A stretch of 43,868 nucleotides of DNA, taken from Oscillospiraceae bacterium (GTDB taxonomy: Bacteria; Bacillota; Clostridia; Oscillospirales; Acutalibacteraceae). A program made the position numbers and the translations under genes. Below the pieces are notes generated by a model. That model did no database searches and had not been told where the DNA came from. It saw only the letters and a program-made list of their open reading frames with translations. Of the stretch, positions 1 through 7,661 are shown piece by piece. The stretch covers positions 1-43,868 of the forward strand of contig WRMQ01000008.1 of assembly GCA_009777055.1 (NCBI GenBank). The letters run 5' to 3'. How positions within the stretch are numbered: position 1 is the first letter of the stretch; each line of letters opens with the position of its first letter.

Positions 1-124
1 TATCTGCTTACCCAACTACACTATACCACAATGCCCCCCGTGAGGCAAATCCACTTTCATACAATTTTTGTGCCTTTCGCGTCAAGTGACGCGCAGCGGC
101 ACAGCGAAAGGAATGACACTTACC

Positions 125-1117
125 ATGTACAATCCCGTCACCGCGTCCCTAGACGCATCCCAGGCCCAAACCCGCGACGTCACTGCCACCCCGGAATACC
201 GCAGCGCGTTCTACAAGTCCCTGTTAGGGCAAGACCTGACCGACCCCGAAAGCCGCGCCTTGACCGCCGCCCGTGCCGAACACCGCGCCGACGCGTTCAA
301 CACCCTGTCCGGCAGCGCGTCGGTTGTCCCCGCGCAGACCCTGGGTGAGATTATCAGCCAAAGGCATACCCAAAGCGGATTATGGGGTGAAATCCGGCTT
401 TTCAACATCCCCGCAAACCTGGCAATCCCCATCGGCACACCCACCGACCCGGCGCAATGGCACGTCGAGGGCAGCGCGGTTGACCGCAAAAACATCACGA
501 CGACCGCCGTCACGTTTTCGGCCTATGAGCTTATCAAGATTCTGTCCATGTCGGCGGCGGCGCGGCGCATGACCATTTCGGCCTTTGAAAATTACGTCAC
601 CGCCGAACTGAAAGCAAGCATCGTCGACGCGCTGGGCCTGGCTATCGTGTCCGGCACGGGCGTGGGGCAACCCCAGGGCCTGTTGACGGGCATCACCTGG
701 AACGCGGCGAACAGCATCACCCCGGCGGCTATCACGGGGGACAATCTCTTGCAGGCCGTCGCCAAGCTGAACCCGGCCTTTGTGGGCGGCGCGAAATTCT
801 CCATGAGCACCGCGACGCTATTCAACAGCGTGTACCCGCTCAAAGACAACAACGGGGCGTATATCTTCACCGACACCGAAAAGGGCGGGCAGCACAGGCT
901 TTTCGGCTTTCAGATTGTGCTTGACGACAACTTGCCCGCCGGGGTTATCCTGTTCGGCAACTTTCGCTATTTTGGTGTGAACGTGCCCCAGGGAATTGCC
1001 GTCGAGGTGTCGCGAGAAAGCGGCTTTACGTCCGGCCTGATTGACTACCGCGCCCTGTGCATCGCGGACGGCAAGCCCATTTTGCCCGCCGCGTTCGTGA
1101 AAATCGAGGTGCAGTGA
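125..1117 (+). CDS. HK97-type major capsid protein of the first (satellite-like) module
   Basis: This 330-residue protein should form the capsid shell. It has the HK97-family layout: a charged N-terminal stretch of about 70 residues, then a region beginning VVPAQTLGEIISQRH, a central SGTGVGQPQGLLTGI segment typical of HK97-fold capsids, and a C-terminal beta-rich domain ending in DYRALCIADGKP. The frame is open from 68, but the gaaagga site at 105-111 favours ATG 113 or ATG 125; 125 has the better spacing (about 12 bases). It is shorter than the second capsid protein at 9765 and clearly distinct in sequence, so this is not a recent duplication. No portal or protease gene is visible upstream within the window. 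The stop overlaps the next start (TGATG). Confidence 0.85.
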   Translation: MYNPVTASLDASQAQTRDVTATPEYRSAFYKSLLGQDLTDPESRALTAARAEHRADAFNTLSGSASVVPAQTLGEIISQRHTQSGLWGEIRLFNIPANLAIPIGTPTDPAQWHVEGSAVDRKNITTTAVTFSAYELIKILSMSAAARRMTISAFENYVTAELKASIVDALGLAIVSGTGVGQPQGLLTGITWNAANSITPAAITGDNLLQAVAKLNPAFVGGAKFSMSTATLFNSVYPLKDNNGAYIFTDTEKGGQHRLFGFQIVLDDNLPAGVILFGNFRYFGVNVPQGIAVEVSRESGFTSGLIDYRALCIADGKPILPAAFVKIEVQ

Positions 1118-1404
1118 TGAAGCGACCGCCCTTTATTCTGGACATAGGCGAAGCGTTAGACGCGCTTCGCCTGGACAACACGGCTGACAACATCGACATT
1201 GTGTATAACCTGCTGGACGCCGTGCCGGGCTATCTGGCGCACACCGTGGGCCTTGCGCCGCCCTACAGCCCCCTTGCGAAAACGGCGGCAAAGTTTATCC
1301 TGCAACAGTGGTATTACGGCGAAAGCGCGGACACGGTGAAGCTGCAACGCGTTATTGACAGCCTGCTAAAAGCCCTGTCCGCTGAAAGGAAACATCGCAA
1401 ATGA
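1117..1404 (+). CDS. Head-tail connector (gp6-like DNA packaging protein)
   Basis: This 95-residue, mostly helical protein follows the capsid gene directly, with its ATG overlapping the capsid stop. Size, position and helical character fit the gp6-like connector family, which forms a ring under the portal and joins head to tail. The segment TAAKFILQQWYYGES matches the conserved aromatic helix of this family. A second connector of the same type lies at 10991 after the other capsid gene, so the window carries two sets. The assignment is by context and pattern; an exact family cannot be named without a profile search. Confidence 0.7.
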   Translation: MKRPPFILDIGEALDALRLDNTADNIDIVYNLLDAVPGYLAHTVGLAPPYSPLAKTAAKFILQQWYYGESADTVKLQRVIDSLLKALSAERKHRK

Positions 1405-1684
1405 TGCAGGAACAATTCTATCATTCCACGGCGTGGAAACGACTGGCGCGGGCTTTCCTATCCAGCAAGAATTACCTTTGCGAGTTATGCGGCAAGCCCG
1501 CCGCCATCGTGCACCACATCCGACACATTACGCAGTCGAACCTGGGCGACCGGAAATCACGCTCAACGCCGACAATCTGCAAGCCGTCTGTTTGGAATGC
1601 CATAACACCATACATTACGGCACGGGCGGGGCGATAGTCCGGGGGCTTGCGTTCGACGAAAACGGAGATTTACGAAAGGGGTAG
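1401..1684 (+). pseudogene. HNH endonuclease, broken by a one-base frameshift
   Basis: Reading from ATG 1401 gives a typical phage HNH start: FYHSTAWKRLARAFL, a first zinc pair in CELCG, and HHIRHI. The frame then runs into unrelated sequence near 1550. From there the other forward frame continues the family pattern (EITLNADNLQAVCLECHNTIH), with the second zinc pair and final HNH histidine, and ends at 1684. One missing C in the short C-run at about 1548-1552 explains both halves. HNH proteins next to terminases help process packaged genome ends. This could be a real mutation that disables packaging, or a sequencing error. Confidence 0.8.
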
Positions 1685-1688
1685 TATT

Positions 1689-1928
1689 ATGACTTACAAA
1701 GAAATAGCGCGGGGGTTAGAGGACGACAGGCGGCGCGCGCTTGCCCTTGACCTTGCGGAAAAGCTGGATTTGCTCAACCTGTGCATGAAAGCCGCCGAAA
1801 TCGATCGGCACTATCAGGCCAATATGCGTCTGTTCCTTGCGGCACAAAAGCAGTTTGCCGCCCTGTTGCCGCCCCAGGTGACGACGACAACGCTTGACGC
1901 GCTCACGGCGTTTAATACGGGGGTGTGA
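1689..1928 (+). CDS. Small helical protein in the small-terminase position
   Basis: This 79-residue protein lies between the HNH gene and the large terminase, the usual place of the small terminase subunit. ATG 1689 is chosen because gaaaggggta lies just upstream at 1675-1684. The sequence is rich in charged helices (DDRRRALALDLAEKLDLL) and ends with a proline and threonine-rich tail. It is shorter than most small terminases (about 130-170 residues), and I see no helix-turn-helix. It may be a reduced small terminase or an unrelated accessory protein. Its stop overlaps the GTG at 1925, but the next gene probably starts at ATG 1931. Confidence 0.5.
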   Translation: MTYKEIARGLEDDRRRALALDLAEKLDLLNLCMKAAEIDRHYQANMRLFLAAQKQFAALLPPQVTTTTLDALTAFNTGV

Positions 1929-1930
1929 GC

Positions 1931-3571
1931 ATGAACTATATCGAGGAATACCACAACGCTATACAGCGCGGGGAAATCAACGCTTGCCGCCGCGTCCGCG
2001 CTGTATACGCGCGGCTTGCTAACGACATAGGCAGGCCCGGCAAATATGTCTTTGACATCAATAAGGCGACCCGGCCCATTGCCTTTATAGAGCAATTCTG
2101 CAAGCACAGCAAGGGCGAATGGGCGGGGCAGGCCGTCCGGCTGGAGCTATTTCAAAAGGCGTTCATTCAGGCCCTGTTCGGCTTTGTGGACAAAGATACG
2201 GGCTTGCGCCGATACCGTGAAGCGTTCTTTTTAGTCGGGCGCAAAAACGGCAAGTCAACCCTGCTGGCGGGCCTGGCCCTGTATATGCTCACGTCCGACG
2301 GCGAGGGCGGGGCCGAGTGTTACACCGCCGCGACGAAATACGCGCAGGCCCGCTTGATTTTCGATGAAGTCCACAATATGATACGGCAAAACCCGGACTT
2401 GTCGCGGCATTTCCGCAAGCGCAAGAATGACCTGTATTTCGCGCCGTCCATGTCGGTATTCAAACCCCTGGCCCGCAACAGCGACACGCTGGACGGCCTG
2501 AACGCGTCCTTTGTGTGCCTTGACGAGCTGCACGGCGTGAGGGACCGCAATCTATATGAAGTCCTGAAGCAATCGCAGTCGGCGCGGCGGCAACCGCTGT
2601 TTGTATGCATTACCACGGCAGGCACGACCCGCGAAAATATCTTTGACGACCTTTACAACCACGCTTGCGGCGTCGCGGACGGGGCGTTGTCTGACCCGCA
2701 GTTTTTGCCTATCCTCTACGAACTGGATAAGCGCGACGAATGGACCGACCCGGCGGCATGGGTGAAAGCAAACCCGGCCCTATGCGCCATCAAAAAACTT
2801 GACGACCTGACCGCCAAAGTGGAACGCGCCAAGCAGGAGCCGCACGAATTGTCGGGCGTGTTGTGCAAAGAATTTAATATCCGCGAAACGGTAAAAACGG
2901 CGTGGCTATCCTTTACTGACATCGACAACCCCGCCACCTTTGACCTTGCCGATTTTCGCGGCGCGTACTGCATCGGCGGCGTTGACTTGTCCATTACGAC
3001 AGATTTAACTTGCGCGTCATTGCTTTTCATGCGGCGCGGTGACGACAGAAAATACATAACGCAAATGTATTTCTTACCCGCCGACAACCTGCAAGAGCGT
3101 GTGCACCAAGACAAAATCCCCTATGACAAATGGTTTGACCGGGGGCTTTTGCGCCTGTGCACAGGCAATTCCATCAATTACAGCGACGTCACGCAATGGT
3201 TTGTCGATACTGTCCGCGACTATGAATTGTCCCCGGCGTGGGTGTACTATGATTCATACAGCGCACGTTATTTTGTCGAAGAAATGCAAATGCAGGGCTT
3301 TACTATGGTGAGATGCATCCAGGGGGCGAAAACCCTGTCCCTGCCTATGCAAATGCTGGGGCAGGACTTGAAAGCGCACCGGGTGATTTACAACAATAAC
3401 CCAATTTTAAAATGGTGTCTAACAAACACGGGCATCCAGACCGACCGCAACGGGAATATTGTACCCGTTAAAAACCAAAGCCCGCGCCAAAGGATAGACG
3501 GCACGGCGGCTTTGTTGGATTGCTATGTGGGGCTTTACGAACATTACAATGAATTCACGGGGGCGATATGA
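1931..3571 (+). CDS. terL: Terminase large subunit of the first module
   Basis: This 546-residue protein is a complete phage packaging motor. The ATPase half has the Walker A-like GRKNGKST near residues 103-110 and the Walker B LDELHG near 196-201. The C-terminal nuclease half starts with GGVDLS near residue 350, which supplies the first metal-binding aspartate, and ends with the conserved RIDGTAALLDCYVG segment. ATG 1931 is preferred over GTG 1925 because the gggggtg site at 1918-1924 is well spaced. The protein differs from the truncated terminase at 6114, so the two modules have independent packaging systems. It overlaps the following adaptor gene by four bases. Confidence 0.93.
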   Translation: MNYIEEYHNAIQRGEINACRRVRAVYARLANDIGRPGKYVFDINKATRPIAFIEQFCKHSKGEWAGQAVRLELFQKAFIQALFGFVDKDTGLRRYREAFFLVGRKNGKSTLLAGLALYMLTSDGEGGAECYTAATKYAQARLIFDEVHNMIRQNPDLSRHFRKRKNDLYFAPSMSVFKPLARNSDTLDGLNASFVCLDELHGVRDRNLYEVLKQSQSARRQPLFVCITTAGTTRENIFDDLYNHACGVADGALSDPQFLPILYELDKRDEWTDPAAWVKANPALCAIKKLDDLTAKVERAKQEPHELSGVLCKEFNIRETVKTAWLSFTDIDNPATFDLADFRGAYCIGGVDLSITTDLTCASLLFMRRGDDRKYITQMYFLPADNLQERVHQDKIPYDKWFDRGLLRLCTGNSINYSDVTQWFVDTVRDYELSPAWVYYDSYSARYFVEEMQMQGFTMVRCIQGAKTLSLPMQMLGQDLKAHRVIYNNNPILKWCLTNTGIQTDRNGNIVPVKNQSPRQRIDGTAALLDCYVGLYEHYNEFTGAI

Positions 3572-3882
3572 TGAAGCTGAAAGACAAGAAAATAGAGCTT
3601 TTGCGAGCGGACTACACGAAAGACGCGGAGGGGTTTTCGGCTGAAACGCTGGTCCCCATCGCGCCGCCCGTGTGGGCCTATTTCCGGCATTTGTCGGGCA
3701 AGGAAATCTATGCGGCTATGACCGTGCAGGCCGTTGAGGAAGTGCAGTTTGTTATTAACTGGCGCAGGGACATCACGACAAGGCACGTTGTGCGCTATGG
3801 CGAGGTTCTCTATGACATTACACGGGTGGATACGTTCGAGGGGTATAGGGGGAATTTATCCTTGTATGCGAGGAGGCGTTAA
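3568..3882 (+). CDS. Head-tail adaptor / head closure protein of the first module
   Basis: This 104-residue protein is short and beta-rich, with the pattern of phage head-tail joining proteins: an N-terminal segment describing a charged strand, a central VWAYFRHLSGKEIYAA, and a C-terminal DITRVDTFEGYRGNLSLYARR. These proteins close the portal after packaging and form the tail docking site. It is the last structural gene of the module. No tail tube, chaperone, tape measure or fibre genes follow, which fits a capsid-making satellite that borrows tails. It meets the opposite-strand gene at 3879 tail to tail with a four-base overlap. Confidence 0.72.
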   Translation: MMKLKDKKIELLRADYTKDAEGFSAETLVPIAPPVWAYFRHLSGKEIYAAMTVQAVEEVQFVINWRRDITTRHVVRYGEVLYDITRVDTFEGYRGNLSLYARRR

Positions 3883-4403
3883 GATATAGTTCTTCGTGTG
3901 CTCATAGCGGTTGTTTTTCTGCTACGAACGCTAATAAACTCTTTTTGTGAAGAAATAACTCCACTTCCACTTGAAAAACCATGGTTAGAACCCAAATTAG
4001 ATGGAGCAGTTGAAGAAGGCGTAAACGCAAAATGATTTGGCTTTCTGTTCCCATTGGAGCGCAGGAATCTGTAAACTTCATTAGCAACATCATCGTGAGC
4101 ACCGTCATGTGAAACCATTACAATAGGACTTGTGCTAACTTGAATAGCGCGGTTGTATTCCTTCCAGTCAATTAAGAGATGGAATTCATGCTTGGCCTTT
4201 CGAGAGAACAGCGGACAACTATAGAAATGAAAACTCGAAATTTGTTGCTTTTTTGCGGCTTCTACAAGGAATGTGACGGTCCTATCATTAAAATTGGTAA
4301 GCCGAACAAGCGTCCAGTAAACAGTATCAGAAATCCACTTAATGTAGGCTTTGGTTTCTGTTTCTGTAGCTGTCTTGGATATAGTCGTTGTGAATGTAGC
4401 CAT
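3879..4403 (-). CDS. Unknown protein, third gene of the AAA+ cassette
   Basis: I do not recognise this 174-residue protein. It starts 19 bases after the AAA+ gene stop and is preceded by an aaaggg site, so it is probably co-transcribed. The N-terminal part (TATETETKAYIKWISDTVYW) has an amphipathic helix after a run of threonines. The middle has predicted strands around FHFYSCPL and EFHLLIDWKEYN. The last 50 residues are rich in serine, glycine and arginine and end in a basic tail. The length, the Thr/Ser-rich start and the basic C-terminus loosely recall bacterial HORMA proteins, which are remodelled by AAA+ partners, but the resemblance is weak. It may be the client of the adjacent ATPase. 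Confidence 0.6.
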   Translation of the reverse strand: MATFTTTISKTATETETKAYIKWISDTVYWTLVRLTNFNDRTVTFLVEAAKKQQISSFHFYSCPLFSRKAKHEFHLLIDWKEYNRAIQVSTSPIVMVSHDGAHDDVANEVYRFLRSNGNRKPNHFAFTPSSTAPSNLGSNHGFSSGSGVISSQKEFISVRSRKTTAMSTRRTIS

Positions 4404-4422
4404 ATTCTCGCCGCCCTTTCAT

Positions 4423-5373
4423 TCATAGATAAGACTTATCTAATTGAGCCAAAATACGTTCTTTAGCCTTTTTCAAGCAAATATCGTAACTAAAAGACAT
4501 CTGCAAAATGGACTTTTTGCCAAGTTCATTTTGCTTGAATAATTGTGATGCAACCGTCCACTTGTACTGTTCGACCATCGAAATAATTGCATCATCTTGA
4601 ACTTCAACCTTTAACGCGCTAAAAAACGATATAGGTAAAGGTTTGTATGCAACATTTGATGCATCCGCTTGTTGAATGCTTTTCGCATAAGACTGGCATG
4701 CGTGGTATAGCTGAAAGCATTCAGCACTGGAAAGGTGTGGCTTGAATATTGATTCTATTATGATAATTCTTTCGTCCTCATCTGGAATCCACTCAAATTT
4801 CCTCATTCGCCCTGCTCTCAAAAGGGGAGCATAAAGCTTGGTGAAATCGTTTCCTGTAAAAATGATAGGCACAGGTATAGTCGTCACATTACTCACAGGG
4901 CTATCGTTGAGGCTGACTTTAATCAATTCCCTTGCATCAATGGAAAGTTTACTTGTTTCAACCTCCATAGGGCTGTTCTTTCCGCAAAGGTGCATTAGTT
5001 CGCCTGTAATGAACTGTGTGTTAACCGTGTATTGGGTAAGTCCTCCCCACTGTCCAATCGCTGCATCAATATCGTCACATATCAGAACATATGGTTTCCC
5101 CCTGTGCTGTGAAAAAATTGATGCCTCTGCGTATTTTGCGCGGAGCTTTTTGCTGCATTCTGCTTCTTGACTACTGCCAAAATCGCTAGTTGAAAGAGCT
5201 ATATACTCCCATCCTAAACTCTTAATCGCCTCTTGAGCATTGACAGTTTTTCCATCGCCAGGAGGCCCTTCAATACCCAAAATCAGCGGAGCATCAGGGA
5301 TGGTATGAGGCCATGTACAATGTATTAAATGAAGTTGAATCTCTCGCAAAAAGCGTTGAGGAACCGTGATCAT
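4423..5373 (-). CDS. AAA+ ATPase with Rubisco-activase-like motifs
   Basis: This 316-residue ATPase has Walker A GPPGDGKT (36-43), Walker B VLICDDID (97-103), TQYTVN (113-118), and sensor 1/arginine-finger block GNDFTKLYAPLLRAGRM (174-190) followed by a KFEW motif. The TQYTVN and GNDF..LYAPL.R.GRM..F.W blocks are hallmarks of Rubisco activase as I know that family. The protein lacks the activase N-terminal domain, and no Rubisco or carbon-fixation gene is near. AAA+ proteins of this kind remodel partner proteins using ATP, so the flanking small proteins are likely partners. Its ATG directly follows the stop of the upstream gene (TAAATG), which implies translational coupling. The gene is much more AT-rich than the phage genes, pointing to separate acquisition. 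Confidence 0.88.
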   Translation of the reverse strand: MITVPQRFLREIQLHLIHCTWPHTIPDAPLILGIEGPPGDGKTVNAQEAIKSLGWEYIALSTSDFGSSQEAECSKKLRAKYAEASIFSQHRGKPYVLICDDIDAAIGQWGGLTQYTVNTQFITGELMHLCGKNSPMEVETSKLSIDARELIKVSLNDSPVSNVTTIPVPIIFTGNDFTKLYAPLLRAGRMRKFEWIPDEDERIIIIESIFKPHLSSAECFQLYHACQSYAKSIQQADASNVAYKPLPISFFSALKVEVQDDAIISMVEQYKWTVASQLFKQNELGKKSILQMSFSYDICLKKAKERILAQLDKSYL

Positions 5374-5871
5374 TTATATGTCCCCCTGTTCTCTTATCCT
5401 TGCTTCCCGCTCTGCAATTGCCTCTTGTATGATTAACTGCACTTTTTCGGATGCGGGAGGATGTCTATAACCAATCCCTACATCGTTCGCACGCTTTTTC
5501 AATACATCTAATGGCCACAAAACATTTGGTTGCAAAGGAGTATTAGTAGTACCAGTATCCTTGATTTGTCCAAGTTGCGAACGAATTTCATCCAAAGCCT
5601 CTTTTGTTTTTTTGATGTCAAGATAATTCCCTTTGCCTTCAGTTTGGGTAAGCTGAAAGTCTGCAAATATCCCTAAAAGAAAGACGAGAATCATCTGAAT
5701 ATTATTGGCGTTATTCTCGATTTTTTCTTTTAGTAAAGCGCGACTGATTGCTTTTTCCAAATCATCTTCAGTGTATTTTTTCTTTCCTCTATTGACTATG
5801 GGTGGCAAGCCATGGGTCAAGAAAAGTTCAATCGCTTTAAGAGCAATATCAATTATGTTCACCGATGTCAT
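5374..5871 (-). CDS. Unknown helical protein, first gene of the AAA+ cassette
   Basis: I do not recognise this 165-residue protein. ATG 5871 is chosen because the frame's upstream GTG (5919) lies on the -10 box of the likely promoter; ggaaaggg lies just before ATG 5871. Residues 1-20 form a hydrophobic helix (NIIDIALKAIELFL). A second hydrophobic stretch (NNIQMILVFLLGIFADF) could be a membrane segment or buried helix. Next comes a charged coiled-coil-like part (IKKTKEALDEIRSQLGQIKD), and the C-terminus is charged and helical. It is the first gene of a three-gene unit with the AAA+ ATPase. It could be the effector or a membrane anchor. Confidence 0.65.
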   Translation of the reverse strand: MTSVNIIDIALKAIELFLTHGLPPIVNRGKKKYTEDDLEKAISRALLKEKIENNANNIQMILVFLLGIFADFQLTQTEGKGNYLDIKKTKEALDEIRSQLGQIKDTGTTNTPLQPNVLWPLDVLKKRANDVGIGYRHPPASEKVQLIIQEAIAEREARIREQGDI

Positions 5872-5909
5872 CAACCCTTTCCGAATGATAATCAATGTAC
5901 TACCATCGC

Positions 5910-5938
5910 AGTATAACACAACCCATGATGAAAAGCAA
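5910..5938 (-). promoter_or_regulatory. Sigma-A promoter of the AAA+ cassette
   Basis: Read on the minus strand, TTGCTT (5933-5938) and TATACT (5910-5915) are 17 bases apart. Transcription would start near 5903, about 30 bases before ATG 5871. The cassette therefore has its own promoter, independent of phage late transcription. Confidence 0.65.
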
Positions 5939-6098
5939 TCCTTATTTTTACAAAATTTTTCACGTTAAAGCGACCTTCGACAAGAGCGCGCCGAGGAGAA
6001 TTTCAGCGCGCCCGCAAGTATCGCTTGTTGTCGTTGTGTAAAGCGCAATGGCGGATTGTAGAATTGTTCAGCAAATAATCATCAATTAACTAATAAAT

Positions 6099-6127
6099 AA
6101 ACCGCTAACCCTTATGTATAGCGGTTT
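6099..6127. repeat. Nine-base inverted repeat at the junction of the two modules
   Basis: AAACCGCTA (6099-6107) and TAGCGGTTT (6119-6127) are perfect inverted repeats around an 11-base spacer. They lie about 20 bases before the point where the second large terminase begins to match its family (near 6147). This could be a recombination site half, a terminator for leftward or rightward transcription, or chance. The 160 bases before it, between the cassette promoter and this site, hold no gene; they contain two copies of AGCGCGCC about 25 bases apart. Confidence 0.45.
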
Positions 6128-7661
6128 CATAGCGTTGCTGCTTATACACTGGCAGGAAAGAATTGTCCGGGACCTGTTCGGGATCGTGGATGCTGATGGC
6201 TACCGCCAATTCCGTGTGGCCTATGTGGAGATAGGCAAGAAGAACGGCAAGTCCGAGCTCGCTGCGGCAATTGCCCTTTATCTCCTGTTCGCGGACGGCG
6301 AGGCCGGGGCCGAGGTTTATTCCTGCGCCGCCGACATCAACCAGGCCAGTATCGTGTTCAACACGGCCCGCGCAATGGTGGAACAGAGCGGCGGCCTGAA
6401 CAGCATCGCCAAAATCATCCCCTCCACCAAGCGCATCACATTCCCGCACACCAACAGCTTCTACCGGGTGCTTTCGAGCGAAACGAAATCCAAGCAGGGC
6501 TTCAACGTGTCAGGGCTAATTTTTGACGAGCTCTTTGCCCAGCAGACCCGCGAGCTCTTCGACACCATGACCAAGTACACTGGGGACGCGCGCCGCCAGC
6601 CCCTGTACTTCCTGATCACCACGGCGGGCCGGGATAAGACGAGTATCTGCTACGAAATCCACTGCAAGGCAAAGGCCGTGCTGGACGGCACGAAGATTGA
6701 TCCCTCTTTTTATCCCGCTGTTTTTGGAATTGAAGAGGGCGACGACTGGCAGGACGAGACCGTGTGGCGGCGGGTGAACCCCTCCATCGGCGTGACCATC
6801 CCCTTCGAGGTGGTGCAGGCGGCCTACGAGCAGGCAGCGGAAAACCCTGCCGAGGAGATGCATTTCCGGCAGTTTCGCTTGAACGAGTGGTGCAACGCCG
6901 ACGTGCGCTGGTTGCCCATGGACCGCTGGGATAAGTGCGGCGACCACCTGCGGTGGGACTCCCCGCCTTCGGCGCAAGAACTGCACGGCTTGCTGGAAGA
7001 GGAATTGGAGGGTCTGGATTGTTATGCCGGGCTTGATTTGTCCTCGACCACCGATTTGACGGCGCTGGTGCTGGTGTTCCCGCCTATCGGCGGCGATATC
7101 AAGTATACCGTGCTGCCGTATTTCTGGCTCCCGGAGGATGTCATTGACTTACGCTCCCGGCGTGACCACGTGCCCTACGCCGTCTGGAAAAAGGCCGGGG
7201 TGTTCGACACCACAGAAGGCAACGTCGTTGACTACGATTATATCGTTGCTTTCATCGCGAAGCTGGCCACGCGCTTCCGCATCCGGGAGATCGCCTACGA
7301 CCGCTACGGGGCCGAAAAAATCCGGCGTGACCTGGAGGAGCTCGGCGCGGAGCACGCGTTTTCCGTTTTCCCCTTTGGGCAGGGATTTATTTCGATGTCG
7401 CCGCCAAGCAAGGATTTCTATCAGTTTGTGATGGAGGGCAAGATGCGCCACGGGCGGCACCCTGTCCTCGACTGGAACCTCGCCAATGTGATTGTCGACG
7501 AGGACCCCGCAGGCAACATCAAGCCCAACAAGCGCAGGTCGACAGAAAAAATAGACGGGGCCGTCGCGCTGATCATGGGCCTGGCGCGCGCCACGCTGCA
7601 GGCGGCCGTGCCCGCCGGGAGCGTCTATGACCGTGAAGAGAGGGGGATTTTGTGGCTCTGA
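6114..7661 (+). CDS. terL: Terminase large subunit of the main prophage, 5'-truncated
   Basis: From about residue 13 (HWQERIVRDLFGIV) to the end this is a standard large terminase: Walker A-like GKKNGKSE near 41-48, Walker B IFDELFA near 136-142, nuclease start GLDLSSTTDL near 306, and a final STEKIDGAVALIMGLA block. Relatives carry roughly 60 more residues before the WQ motif. Here that part is replaced by a short unrelated start (MYSGFIALLLI), and there is no ribosome binding site before ATG 6114. The gene is therefore cut at its 5' end, most simply by insertion or recombination of the upstream module. As written, the product is unlikely to be made well or to be fully active. The stop overlaps the portal gene. 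Confidence 0.85.
   Translation: MYSGFIALLLIHWQERIVRDLFGIVDADGYRQFRVAYVEIGKKNGKSELAAAIALYLLFADGEAGAEVYSCAADINQASIVFNTARAMVEQSGGLNSIAKIIPSTKRITFPHTNSFYRVLSSETKSKQGFNVSGLIFDELFAQQTRELFDTMTKYTGDARRQPLYFLITTAGRDKTSICYEIHCKAKAVLDGTKIDPSFYPAVFGIEEGDDWQDETVWRRVNPSIGVTIPFEVVQAAYEQAAENPAEEMHFRQFRLNEWCNADVRWLPMDRWDKCGDHLRWDSPPSAQELHGLLEEELEGLDCYAGLDLSSTTDLTALVLVFPPIGGDIKYTVLPYFWLPEDVIDLRSRRDHVPYAVWKKAGVFDTTEGNVVDYDYIVAFIAKLATRFRIREIAYDRYGAEKIRRDLEELGAEHAFSVFPFGQGFISMSPPSKDFYQFVMEGKMRHGRHPVLDWNLANVIVDEDPAGNIKPNKRRSTEKIDGAVALIMGLARATLQAAVPAGSVYDREERGILWL

Noticed and set aside
4179-4466. Plus-strand open frame in the AAA+ cassette
   Set aside because: It is antisense to the third cassette gene, has no ribosome binding site and shows no family pattern.
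4423-5373. True Rubisco activase role
   Set aside because: No Rubisco or carbon-fixation gene is in the window, and the activase N-terminal domain is missing.
3879-5871. AAA+ cassette as a type III CBASS (HORMA plus TRIP13)
   Set aside because: No cyclic-nucleotide synthase or nuclease effector is present, the ATPase motifs fit the activase type better, and the HORMA resemblance is weak.
5872-5919. Longer start (GTG 5919) for the first cassette gene
   Set aside because: It overlaps the -10 region of the predicted promoter and lacks a ribosome binding site; ATG 5871 fits better.
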